From: Chitinophagales bacterium | GTDB lineage: Bacteria; Bacteroidota; Bacteroidia; Chitinophagales; Chitinophagaceae | Assembly (NCBI GenBank): GCA_013297995.1 | Contig: JAAFJB010000004.1 | Coordinates: forward strand, 1-64,000 | Direction of reading: 5' to 3' | DNA length: 64,000 nt | Shown here: positions 44,176 to 54,900 of the stretch, piece by piece | Layout of the letters: every line of letters starts with the position of its first letter | Position numbering within the stretch: position 1 is the first letter of the stretch | Position numbers and translations under genes: made by a program | Notes under the pieces: model-generated | What the model was told of the DNA's origin: nothing | Database searches by the model: none | Seen by the model: only the letters and a program-made list of their open reading frames with translations

Positions 44176-45351
44176 CTATTTTAATCCGAGCGCCGTCAAT
44201 ACCCCATCGTCCCAAACAGGGGTGCCAATTCTAGCGGCTGAGGTATAACTGGCTAAGCCAAAATTGTCGTCATAATCCCAAACAGCCCAAGGGATTTTGT
44301 ATTTCTCCAGCATATTTTTTGCGTCACTTAAAAAACGCAAGCGACTGTCTGGCGGCGCAAATTTTTTATGAACGCCAAATTCATTACAGATTACCATCAC
44401 TTTTTTTTGAATACTCCAATTGTAAACCTGTTGAATAATTCTGTTCAGCGAATCAATTCCAAATTGTTGCTTCCCATAAAATTCAATTTGATTTTTTACC
44501 CCTGCTAAAGTTGCGTTGGCAGCTAAAGTGGCAACGTTTTGTGCATTACCTGGGTAGGGTAAAAAACGAATGCCTGAATAAGGCAAGCCGAGCCAGTCCG
44601 CCGATTGATGGGTAAACGTAAAAGGATCGTAGAGATGAAAAGTATAGATGATATTTTTTTGTGTAGAGGGGTTGAGTTGAATAAGATCAAACCAATTGCT
44701 GAAATTTTCGGCTGTAGCAATAATAAAATGGTTGGGACTTGCTTCTCTAATAGATTGAATGATTTGTTCTTGAAAAGGCGCCCACCAATTTTTATCAATA
44801 CCTGCCACCAATTGAGAGGCGCCAATATGTGGTTCATTCCAAATTTCAAAAAAAAGTTTTGAGGTATCGTATTGCTTGAATTGGGTGGCTAAATTTTTCC
44901 AAAACTGCCGGAAGGAAGCGCGCGCTAATGGATCAATTGCCAGTCTAGCTTCAAAGTTGGGACCAAAAGAATGCATTTCTATAACTACTGCTAAACCCGA
45001 ATTTATAATCTGCTGAACAGCCCTATCTACCAATACTAAATTTGCTGGTTGAATATCCGCTATATTATTGGGGCCACTCAATACAGATGGTCCAACAGGT
45101 AATCTCACATAGGTAAATCCAGCCGCCTTTATTTGGTTAAAGTGGTGGCTGTTAAAGCGGTTGGAGAATTGTGTTTTATCGGAGAAATCATTAAACCAGT
45201 TAGACAAATTAATGCCTTTGGCCAATTGTTTGGTCACCACTGTTTCTGAACTATCGGTAACTTGGTTTTCAGTGGGCGTGCTTTTATTACAAGCACCCAA
45301 TGAAAGTGTAATTGCCAATACTACCAATATGGAGAAATTTTTATTCATCAT
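44176..45351 (-). CDS. GH5-family glycoside hydrolase lipoprotein
   Basis: A 391-residue family 5 glycosidase with a lipoprotein signal: hydrophobic stretch then lipobox LGAC (Cys21), followed by a Ser/Thr-rich spacer. The acid/base Glu is in EIWNEPHIG (residue 173) and the nucleophile in ICNEFGV (residue 324); HLYDPFTFTHQSADW and AVWDYDDNFG are also family features. It shares the FTHQ-ADW segment and the overall plan with the GH5 gene at 16036-17160, so the two are paralogs; this one is membrane-anchored. Substrate probably a beta-glucan; not determinable by eye. No neighbouring SusC/SusD pair, so it is not a standard polysaccharide utilisation locus. Confidence 0.87.
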   Translation of the reverse strand: MMNKNFSILVVLAITLSLGACNKSTPTENQVTDSSETVVTKQLAKGINLSNWFNDFSDKTQFSNRFNSHHFNQIKAAGFTYVRLPVGPSVLSGPNNIADIQPANLVLVDRAVQQIINSGLAVVIEMHSFGPNFEARLAIDPLARASFRQFWKNLATQFKQYDTSKLFFEIWNEPHIGASQLVAGIDKNWWAPFQEQIIQSIREASPNHFIIATAENFSNWFDLIQLNPSTQKNIIYTFHLYDPFTFTHQSADWLGLPYSGIRFLPYPGNAQNVATLAANATLAGVKNQIEFYGKQQFGIDSLNRIIQQVYNWSIQKKVMVICNEFGVHKKFAPPDSRLRFLSDAKNMLEKYKIPWAVWDYDDNFGLASYTSAARIGTPVWDDGVLTALGLK

Positions 45352-45370
45352 GTGCGAATAAATTTACGAA

Positions 45371-45832
45371 TTATATGCTGCAGTTCACCCATTCAGCATC
45401 AAAATCTGCATTATACTTTTTATAGAATTGAATAGCGGGTTCATTCCATGCTAATACCTGCCATACAATACCATTCAGTTTTTTTTCTTTGGATTCTTCT
45501 ATGAGTCGTTCAAAGAGCAGTGTGCCAATTTTTTGTCCCCGCATTTTTTCAGTCACCAAAATATCTTCCAAATACATGCGTTGTCCCTTCCAAGTACTGT
45601 AACGAATATAGTACAAAGCAAATCCCTGAACTATTTTAGTATGGTTAGAAAGGTCGGTCTCTTCTGCCACAAATGCCCACCAAACGGGGTTTTCACCAAA
45701 ACCACTTGTTCTAAAATGCTCCAGACTAACCGTTACTTCATTGGGTGCTTTTTCATAAATGGCCAGTTCTTTAACCAGTTCCAAAATTCGGGGACAGTCG
45801 CTTGAAATGGCTCTTCTAATAACAATATTCAT
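45371..45832 (-). CDS. GNAT N-acetyltransferase, SSAT-like (diamine/thialysine type)
   Basis: A 153-residue Gcn5-related acetyltransferase. The N-terminal IRRAISSDCPRILELVKELA, the acetyl-CoA segment RMYLEDILVTEKMRGQKIGT and the C-terminal VLAWNEPAIQFYKKYNA are present. WNEP-(S/A)I-(N/Q)FY is the pattern of spermidine/spermine and thialysine acetyltransferases, so a polyamine or lysine analogue is a likely acceptor, but GNAT substrates are hard to assign. It lies 19 bases upstream of the GH5 lipoprotein gene on the same strand. Confidence 0.85.
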   Translation of the reverse strand: MNIVIRRAISSDCPRILELVKELAIYEKAPNEVTVSLEHFRTSGFGENPVWWAFVAEETDLSNHTKIVQGFALYYIRYSTWKGQRMYLEDILVTEKMRGQKIGTLLFERLIEESKEKKLNGIVWQVLAWNEPAIQFYKKYNADFDAEWVNCSI

Positions 45833-45872
45833 ATCAAAAGTTCAAAAAAAATGCTAGAATTTTAGTTACGCA

Positions 45873-47102
45873 TTACAATACTGAAAGTGCTTGTTCAAAA
45901 TCAGCAATAATATCTTCAACTTGTTCAATACCCACACTTAGCCTAATTAATCCGTCGGTTATTTCATATTGTAAGCGTTCTTCTTTTGATAAACCCATAT
46001 GGCTCATACTGGCGGGATGAGATAAGAGCGTATCGGGTGTGCCGAATGAAATGGCTTTTACACAGAGTTGAAGTTGGTCAATGAATTTACTGCCTGCTTC
46101 TATTCCGCCTTTTATTTCAAAGCTCATAAGTGCACCAGCTTGCCGCATTTGTTTACAAGCAATGGCATAATCGGGGTGTGAAGCTAAGCCACAAAAATTT
46201 ACTTTTTCAACCGCAGGATGTTGGGCTAAATAATTAGCTACCAGTAAGGCATTTTGGCAATGTCTTTGCATGCGAAGCTCCAGCGTTTTTAGTCCATTTA
46301 AAAGTAAAAATGCATCAAAAGGATTGCTGTTTCCACCTAATAAAACATGCCATTTCCAAATAGGGCCATTCATTAATTCAAGGTCTTTCCCAATTAAAAT
46401 ACCACCGATTGCATTGCCGTGACCATTTAAAAATTTGGTGGTAGAGTGCATTACAAAGTCAGCACCCCACTTAAAAGGTTGTTGTAAATAAGGGGTTGCT
46501 GCGGTATTATCAACCGATACTTTTTTACCTTTACTATGGGCAATTTTGCAGACTGCTTCTATATCAATACAGCGTAGGGTAGGGTTGGAAGGTGTTTCAA
46601 TATGAATGAGCTGAATGCTAGGATGATCATTCAAAGTTTGTTCTAAAAGTTTTGTATCATTCAGGTTTATTAGTAGGGTTTGAATGCCATTTGTTGCCAA
46701 TACTTTATGCAATAATTCATGCGTGCCACCGTATAAAGCGCGGTGCGACAATACTATATCACCCGTTTTAAGGGTTGCCAAAAACAAGGTGGTGATGGCG
46801 GCTTGTCCGCTGGAATGCAACAGTGCTTTTACTGCTAGTGGATTTCCATTTTGATCTTGTAAGCCAAATGTTTCCAAGGCTGCAATGGTTTCTTCTACGG
46901 CAGTAAAACTAGGGTTACCCCATCTGCTGTAAATTTTGGTTTTATCACTTCCGGCAAAACGCGCAGTTCCTTCAGCAGCCGTATCAAAGGTGAAAGTTGA
47001 GCTGGCATAGATGGGTGTAAGGTGGGCATGATCTGCTTTATTATTTGCCGATGCATGAATGGCGGTAGAGCCAAATCCTATTAGTTTGTTTATACTACTC
47101 AT
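45873..47102 (-). CDS. Cys/Met metabolism PLP enzyme (cystathionine gamma-synthase/lyase or methionine gamma-lyase)
   Basis: Fold-type I PLP enzyme of 409 residues. The substrate-binding YASSTFTFDT region, SGQAAITTLF, ETPSNPTLRCIDI, the PLP Lys in HSTTKFLNGHGN and the C-terminal FGTPDTLLSHPASMSH are family hallmarks. The Met-gamma-lyase / cystathionine enzymes cannot be separated by eye. The start is set at 47102 (MSSINK): an in-frame ATG at 47150 would translate the octamer array (WLLSYWVIELN) and is not credible. The array occupies most of the 68-base gap to fabH. Confidence 0.9.
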   Translation of the reverse strand: MSSINKLIGFGSTAIHASANNKADHAHLTPIYASSTFTFDTAAEGTARFAGSDKTKIYSRWGNPSFTAVEETIAALETFGLQDQNGNPLAVKALLHSSGQAAITTLFLATLKTGDIVLSHRALYGGTHELLHKVLATNGIQTLLINLNDTKLLEQTLNDHPSIQLIHIETPSNPTLRCIDIEAVCKIAHSKGKKVSVDNTAATPYLQQPFKWGADFVMHSTTKFLNGHGNAIGGILIGKDLELMNGPIWKWHVLLGGNSNPFDAFLLLNGLKTLELRMQRHCQNALLVANYLAQHPAVEKVNFCGLASHPDYAIACKQMRQAGALMSFEIKGGIEAGSKFIDQLQLCVKAISFGTPDTLLSHPASMSHMGLSKEERLQYEITDGLIRLSVGIEQVEDIIADFEQALSVL

Positions 47103-47112
47103 ATTTTCATTT

Positions 47113-47175
47113 AACTCAATAACCCAATAACTTAATAACCAATAACTCAATAACCCAATAACTCAATAACTCAAT
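47113..47175 (-). repeat. Octamer tandem array (AACYCAAT units) between fabH and the PLP-enzyme gene
   Basis: Read on the plus strand, eight units follow each other without gaps: AACTCAAT, AACCCAAT, AACTTAAT, AACCAAT (7 bases), AACTCAAT, AACCCAAT, AACTCAAT, AACTCAAT. The last unit covers the fabH stop codon (47171-47173). It fills nearly the whole spacer, which on the minus strand is the leader region of the PLP-enzyme gene. Confidence 0.92.
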
Positions 47176-48160
47176 ACGCCCATTTCACCCAAGTTGCGCC
47201 CCAAGTAAATCCACCACCGAATGCAGCAAGAATAATATTATCGCCTTTTTTCAAGCGGGATTCCCAATCCCATAAACAGAGTGGTAAGGTAGCTGCGGTA
47301 GTATTACCATATTTCTGAATATTAATCATTACTTTATCTTTTGAAAGCCCCATTCTATTGGCGGTTGCATCAATAATACGTAGGTTGGCTTGGTGGGGAA
47401 CCAGCCAAGCAATATCATCGCCTGTTAAATTGTTACGTTCCAATAATTCTGCACTTACATCGGCCATACCTTTTACGGCAAATTTAAAAACGGACTGTCC
47501 TTCTTGGAAGGCAAAATGTTCTTTGGCCAATACGGTTTCCATAGTGGCGGGTTTTAGAGATCCGCCTGCTTTCATATGTAGGAACTGGCGACCGCTGCCA
47601 TCGCTTTTTAAAATACTGTCTTTAATATAATTTTCTTCAGCGGTAGCTTCGAGTAATACAGCACCGGCGCCATCACCAAAAATAATGCAGGTAGCTCTAT
47701 CGGTATAATCAATGATGGCACTCATTTTATCAACCCCTACTACAATTACTTTTTTATAGCGGCCACTTTCAATATACATGGCACCGGTAGATAATGCAAA
47801 TAGAAATCCGCTGCAAGCCGCACTCATATCGTATCCCCAAGCATTGGTAGCACCAATTTTATCGGCAATAATATTGGCAGTAGCTGGAAATACCATATCT
47901 GGTGTAACAGTTGCACAAATAATGCAATCAATATCTTTTGGGTTTAAGTTTTTTTTGCGTAAAATTTCCTGAATAGCTGGAACTGCCATATCACTGCTGC
48001 CAAGGCCAGGTTCTTTCAGTATTCTTCTTTCTTCAATTCCGGTGCGACTAATAATCCATTCATTATTGGTATCAACCATTTTTTCTAAATCAAAATTAGT
48101 AAGTCTTGTTTCGGGAACATATCCACCAACGGAGGTAATTGCTGCGTTTATTTTTTGCAT
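47171..48160 (-). CDS. fabH: 3-oxoacyl-ACP synthase III FabH
   Basis: Condenses acetyl-CoA (or branched starters) with malonyl-ACP to begin fatty acid synthesis. Thiolase fold with catalytic Cys in [10 protein letters not shown] (near residue 115), His in [11 protein letters not shown] and Asn in YGNTTAAT; the N-terminal GGYVPE and [16 protein letters not shown] are typical. 329 residues. Its stop codon is part of the octamer array. An open frame of 60 codons in the upstream gap is not convincing, so fabH seems to be transcribed from a promoter in the 190-base spacer shared with the divergent ruvA. Confidence 0.95.
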   Translation of the reverse strand: MQKINAAITSVGGYVPETRLTNFDLEKMVDTNNEWIISRTGIEERRILKEPGLGSSDMAVPAIQEILRKKNLNPKDIDCIICATVTPDMVFPATANIIADKIGATNAWGYDMSAACSGFLFALSTGAMYIESGRYKKVIVVGVDKMSAIIDYTDRATCIIFGDGAGAVLLEATAEENYIKDSILKSDGSGRQFLHMKAGGSLKPATMETVLAKEHFAFQEGQSVFKFAVKGMADVSAELLERNNLTGDDIAWLVPHQANLRIIDATANRMGLSKDKVMINIQKYGNTTAATLPLCLWDWESRLKKGDNIILAAFGGGFTWGATWVKWAY

Positions 48161-48350
48161 ATTTTCAGTTAAGATTCAGTACTATTTCTAAAACGTAAGT
48201 AGGGATGATTTTATTCTTTATGGAAGGATTCAAAGAAATAAAAAAGATAGGTAAGATGGAGTGGGTGCACTTAATAACCAATTTATCTGTCAATATTTTT
48301 AATAAAGGTAAGTATAATTGACTGCTTTTTTGTAGTTTTAGAGCCATATT

Positions 48351-48935
48351 ATGATAGCATTTGTAAAGGGAATTTTTGCTCTAAAAACACCAGGGCGGTT
48401 GGTGGTTGATGTGAATGGCGTTGGATACGAATTACAAATCAGCCTCCACACCTACTCGGCAATTGCCAATTTAAACAATGGAATGCTGTTTACTTACTTG
48501 CATATTACTGAAAATGCCCAAACGCTTTTTGGCTTTGCAGAGCAAACAGAAAAAGAACTTTTTTTACATTTAATTGGTGTTTCTGGTGTTGGAGCTTCCA
48601 CTGCCAGAATGATGCTTTCGGGTATGCGCCCCGAAGAAATTACTCGTGCCATTGTACAGGGAAATACCAAACAATTAGAGGGAATTAAAGGAATTGGTAA
48701 AAAATCTGCTGAGCGATTGATTGTAGAATTAAGGGATAAGTTGGGAAAACAAGCTTCAGGCACCATTTTATCTGGATTTAATGTTCCACAAAATGATCTG
48801 GATGCAATAAATGCCTTAATTTCATTAGGGATTGGCAAGGCAATGGCTGAATCAGCTATTAAAAAGACCATGCAAAATATTCCAGAAAACAGTTCACTCG
48901 AAGAAATTATTAAACAAGCACTCAAAAATATCTAG
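48351..48935 (+). CDS. ruvA: Holliday junction branch migration protein RuvA
   Basis: DNA-binding subunit of the RuvAB motor, forming a tetramer on Holliday junctions. The N-terminal OB fold (MIAFVKGIFALKTPGRLVVD) is followed by two helix-hairpin-helix motifs (LIGVSGVGASTARMML and IKGIGKKSAERLIVEL) and the C-terminal RuvB-contacting domain (AINALISLGIGKAMAESAIK). 194 residues, standard. sprA follows after 39 bases; ruvA-sprA adjacency is common in Bacteroidota. Confidence 0.96.
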   Translation: MIAFVKGIFALKTPGRLVVDVNGVGYELQISLHTYSAIANLNNGMLFTYLHITENAQTLFGFAEQTEKELFLHLIGVSGVGASTARMMLSGMRPEEITRAIVQGNTKQLEGIKGIGKKSAERLIVELRDKLGKQASGTILSGFNVPQNDLDAINALISLGIGKAMAESAIKKTMQNIPENSSLEEIIKQALKNI

Positions 48936-48974
48936 CTATTGTATTGAGCTCTACCTAACCAAGTTTTACTGTTT

Positions 48975-51900
48975 TTGCGCAGACTTCTTTATTTTTTTCT
49001 ATACAGTACCTTCTTTTTGTTGGCAGAGCCGATTGCTGCACAACAGAAAGACTCTTTACGCTATCCCATCAGCGACAGAAGGGGAGACGCTATTTCTTCC
49101 AAACCCAAAAACCCTTTTGATATTGTTGATACTTCACTCATAAAACAATCGTTGGAATATGATCCCATTACCAAGCAATATTTTATAAAAGAAAAAATAG
49201 GTCGCCTCAACTTTCGCAAACCTTCAGCAATTTCATTTAATGATTTCTGGAGCTTGCAAAATAAAAAAGCAGAGCAAGATTATTTTAAAACCAGATCGGA
49301 TGCACTGTTTCTGTTGAATAAAAAAACAGTAAGGCCGCCTATGCAAACGTACAATAAATTATTCGATCGGCTTTTTGGTCTCGTTGGCAATAACTTAAAC
49401 GGAAATAACCTTAAAGTAGATATAAGGCCCAGTGGAGAAGTAAATATATTAGCAGGCTATCAAGGCCAGCATATTAAGAATCCAACGCTTCCCGAAAGAG
49501 CCAGAAAAAATGGTGGATTTGATTTTGATATGAATGCCAACTTAAATTTAAACGCTAGTATTGGCGATAAACTCAAGTTCCCCATCAACTATAATACCCT
49601 TACCAACCTTGGATTCGATAATCAAATTAAATTCGATTATAAGGGATTGGATGATGAAATTATTAAGAGTATTGAAGCAGGCAATATTTCTTTTCGCTCT
49701 CGTGGAACCCTTATACCAAGTGCACAAAATTTATTTGGTATAAAAACTCAATTGCAATTTGGAAAACTATTTGTTACGGCTGCTATTGCCAATCAAAGAT
49801 CTTCTCGTCAAACACTTTCACTACAAGGCGGGGCATCTACTCAACCCTTTCAAAAAAGGTTGGATGACTATGAGGAGAATCGCCACTTTTTACTTGGCAA
49901 CTACTTTAGAGAAAATTTCAATAAAACCATGCGCAATCTGCCACTTGTTAATTCACAAGTGCAAATACAACGCATGGAGGTATGGATTACCAATAGAACA
50001 GGTGCTACAACAGATGCCAGAGATATAGTTGGGTTGATGGATTTGGCAGAACCAAGGCCTTACAACCCTTCGGTACAGTCACTTACCGCCAATCCTCTGC
50101 CTTTTAATGGTGCCAATAATTTATATGCTTCTTTGGCCGCAAATTCCAATGCCAGAAACCCTTCCTTTATAAATAGTTTGTTGTTATCGAAGGGACTTCG
50201 TCCCGTTGATGATTACGAAAAAACATTCGCGCGTAAACTCAGTTCCAACGAATATTCTTTTAACCCACAAGCAGGTTTTATTTCTATCAATACCCAGTTA
50301 CAAGCAGATGAAGTATTGGCGGTAGCATATCAATATACTTATAATGGTCGCGTTTTTCAAGTAGGTGAATTCTCGCAAGATATTTCACTCGACTCTTCTA
50401 AAGGAGTTCAAAAAGTATTGTTTCTTAAACTCTTAAAAGCCACCTCACAACGAACAGAATTGCCTATTTGGGATTGGATGATGAAGAATGTGTATTCACT
50501 CGATTTGTTTGGTGGTATTGAGCGTACAGATTTTAAACTGAATGTTTTATACGAAGAACCCAGTGGTGGTTTAAAACGATTTCTTCCTGAAACGGCGGCT
50601 GCTGTTGATGGACAGCCACTGTTGCGTATACTAAATCTCGATCGACTCAACAATCGCAATGATCCCCAACCCGATGGGGTATTCGATTATATAGAAGGCT
50701 TTACCATTTTACCACAGATGGGGCGAGTAGTATTTCCAGTATTAGAACCTTTTGGGCGCGACTTAGACAGTCTCGCTTTTTCGGGACTACCCGCTGCTAC
50801 CAAACAACGCTATATCTATTACCAACTGTACGATTCCATTAAAGCCATTGCACAAACATTTGCAAACCTCAACCGCTTTATCATGCAAGGTCAGGTAAAG
50901 GGCAGTGGCGGTGGATCTGAGATTTACTTAAATACATTTAATATTCCGCCAGGCTCTGTGTCAGTTACCGCGGGCGGTCAAGTTTTACGTGAAGGTGCTG
51001 ATTATATTGTTGACTATAATTTAGGGACTGTAAAAATTTTAAACCAGGGTATTTTGAGTTCCAGTATTCCAGTAAATGTTTCCTTTGAAAACAATATTGG
51101 CTTTGGTATTCAACAGAGAGGATTTGCTGGTTTGCGGCTTGATTATATGGTGAATAAAAAACTATCGCTGGGTGCTTCAACCGTTCGTTTGGGAGAGCGA
51201 CCTTTCTTTACCAAAATGGGTTATGGGGATGATCCCATTCGGAATACCATGTATGGAATTGATTTTAGTTATCGTTCAGAATTACCCGGACTAACTCGCC
51301 TGCTAGACAAATTGCCTTTTTATACCACCAAAGCAAAGTCCTCTATTAACGCCTATGGTGAAGCAGCTTTTCTTAAACCGGGCCACCCACCTCAAATTGG
51401 GAAAGATGGACAGGGGCTTATTTTTATTGATGATTTTGAAGGAACGCGTGCTGCCATCGACCTTCGTTTTCCCTTTGTAGCTTGGTCGTTGGCTTCTACA
51501 CCACAAGGCAATAATCGTTTTCCCGAAGCAGCATTGAGCGACTCTATTGATTACAACCAAAACAGGGCCAAATTTGCTTGGTATAATATTGAACCCAACT
51601 TACAAGATAAAAATAGTCCCAATAACCCACTGCGTAGAAACCTTGCAGAGTTAAGCGATCCAAGGGTGCGACAAGTTTTTACCAATGAATTATTTCCACA
51701 ACGTACTACCAATATTACCGATGTACAGGCAGCAACATTTGATCTTGCTTTTTATCCGAGAGAAAAAGGACCGTATAATTTTGAGACCTCACCAACGCAA
51801 ATCAATGCGCAAGGAAAATTAAGCAATCCTGCAGCACGTTGGGGAGGTATTATGCGGGCGATAGACCAGACTGATTTTGAAACCAACAATATTGAATTTG

Positions 51901-54900
51901 CAGAGTTCTGGATGCAGAATCCATTCATCAATAACAATGCAAGCAGAGGTGGTAAGTTTATTTTAAATTTTGGAAATATTAGTGAAGACATTTTAAAAGA
52001 TGGGAAACGATTTTATGAAAATGGTTTGAATACTCCCACAGTGCCCGCAGCGGTAGATAGTAGCAATACCTGGGGAAAGACGCCCATAAATCCCATTCAA
52101 ATTACGCAGGCATTTAGTAATGATCCCAATGACAGGCCTTTTCAGGATGTTGGCTTTGATGGTATTGATGATAATGCCGAGCGCAGAAAGAAAAATTATA
52201 TTCTGCAAAGGCTGGCAAATAATTTTGGTGTAAGCTCAACAGTTTACCAACAAAGTCAACTAGATCCTGCAAGTGACAATTATAAATGGTACAGAGATCA
52301 AAGTTTTGATGCATTGGGCATGGGCATACTTGGGCGGTATAAAAATTTCAATAATCCACAAGGGAATTCACCCGTGGCCACTACAGGTGGTCAGTTCACT
52401 TCTGCTGCAACACTATTTCCAGATAATGAAGATTTGAATAGAGACAATACCTTAAATGAAACTGAAGCATATTATGAATATGAGATACAGCTACAGCCAG
52501 GCATGGATGTAGGTCGCACTCCTTATATCACCGATAAACGAAGGGTAACCGTGAACTCTGCTGATGGTATTACTAGAACAGAAGAATGGTTTTTGTTTAG
52601 AGTTCCCATTAAAGGATATACCCGAAAAGTGGGAAATATTCCCGATTTTAAATCGATTCGTTTTGCCAGAATGTATATGACCGATTTTGAAGATTCAATT
52701 GTATTGCGTTTGGCAAGATTAGATTTGGTGAGAAACCAATGGCGGCAGTTTATTTATAATGTAGACACAACAGGATCTTATACGCCCATTTCCACTGCTG
52801 GTGGTACAACATTGAATACATTGGCAGTTAATTTAGAAGAGAATAGCAGTAGACAGCCTGTGAATTATATCATGCCTCCCAATGTAGAACGTGTGCAGTT
52901 GTTGAGTAATAACGGAGTAAACTTACAGCAGAATGAACAGGCCATCAGCATGCGTGTAAATAATCTAGCCAACGGAGAAGCGAGGGGTATTTTTAAAACC
53001 TTGAACTTAGATATTCGCCGCTACGCCAACCTATCTATGTATTTGCACGCAGAATCAATTACGGCACAAAGGGTGGTAAAAGACAATGAGCTAAATGCAA
53101 TCATTAGAATTGGTCAGGATTTTTTAAACAATTACTACGAAATAAAAATTCCTTTAAAAATAACTCCCCCAGGCACTTATCCGAGGGGGCAAGAAGAGCG
53201 CGTTTGGCCGATAGAAAATAATATTGATTTTGCATTGCGTGAATTAATAGATCTTAAATTAGATCGGAATAATGCAGCGGCATCTCTTACCCGTATTTTT
53301 AGAAAACAAATTGGTAATAAATTATTTTCTATCATGGGCAATCCCAATCTTGGTGAAGTGCGTGGTATTTTAATAGCGGTTGAAAATGCAAAGCGGCCAG
53401 ATAATACAGCTTTGAGTGCGGAAGTATGGGCCAATGAATTAAGGCTGGCGGGCCTAGATGAGAAAGGTGGAGCCGCCGCCCTTGGTAGGGTTGATTTAGT
53501 GCTGGCAGATTTGGGTACACTCTCTGTTTCAGCCAATACCTATACCCAAGGCTTTGGTACCATAGAACAAAGGGTAAATGAAAGGGCAAGAGACAATTTA
53601 TTTCAGTTTGATATAGCTGCTAATATTGACGCTGGGAAGTTGGTTCCAAAAAAAGCTCGATTGTCAATCCCCGTTTATGCTAGTATTAATAGAACCACCC
53701 TTACACCTGAATTTGATCCTTATGATTTAGACGTTCGGTACAAAGAAAAATTCAATCGCACACCCGCTAATTTACGCGATTCCATTCGCAGGGCTGCGGT
53801 AGACGAAACCACCATTAAAACCATCAATTTTACCAACGTGAAAGTGATGCCAGGAAAGGGAAAACCGCATTTACTCAGTTTAAGTAATTTTGATTTTAGT
53901 TATACATTTTCTCAAACAGAACACAATAGCCCCGTTATTTTACAAAATAAAATTACGCGACAACGAGGAGCGATTGGATATACTTATGTGGGACAAAATA
54001 ATTTTAAAGAACCCTTTAAAAAATTAATTAAAGGCAATTCTGCTTGGCTGGCTTGGATTAGAGACGCTAATATTAATTTAAAGCCCTCATTCCTCAGCTT
54101 TAGGGCAGACGTGAACCGTCAATTTGGAGAATTTATTCCGCGCATTGTAAATACATTCAGCAGTAAGGTAGATCGGGTTGATACTACTCACGACAAGTAT
54201 TTCACATTCGATAGAACCTATAATTTGCGATGGGATCTTACCCGATCTGTGAACCTAGATTTCAATGCTATTAACAATGCAAGGGTAGATGAACCATTTG
54301 GTAGAATTGATAATGCTGCTAAGAAAGATACCTTGAAAAATAATTTCTTAAATGGGGGTAGAAATACTTTGTACCAACAGAAAGCATTGATGAACTACAA
54401 TATTCCACTCAATAAATTTCCTTTTGCTGACTGGATTACGGCTCGTTACAGTTACAGTACTTCTTATAGTTGGATAGGTGCCAGTCGCATTGCAGTAAAC
54501 CTTGGTAATACCATTGAAAATTCACAAGAGAATAACTTGAATGCGCAATTTAATTTTGGCAACCTGTATGCCAAATCAAAATGGTTAACTGCCATTGATA
54601 ATATTCCAGCGCCTACCAATAAAAATGAGGCAACAGGTGGAAATAACCGAAAAAATTCTGGTGCTGCGGGACCATTATCTGTATTGCCAACCAAGCAAGA
54701 AGTAATAGAAGGGTTGGTGGGGCAGAAAAGAATACTTGCCATAAAAAAATGGAGACAGCAAAGAAGAGATATTCGTATTGGGGAGAAGTTAAGCCGACAA
54801 TCAACCATGTATGAACTCAACGGATTAGAAAGAACTGCGGGTAAATTCGTGACTATGTTTCGGAATATTTCTGTGAACTATGGAGAGAATTTCAGGAGTC

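Noticed and set aside
48165-48347. 60-codon minus-strand frame filling the gap upstream of fabH
   Set aside because: No recognisable motif or ribosome site, and the gap is needed for the promoters of divergent ruvA and fabH. Could be revisited if conserved in relatives.
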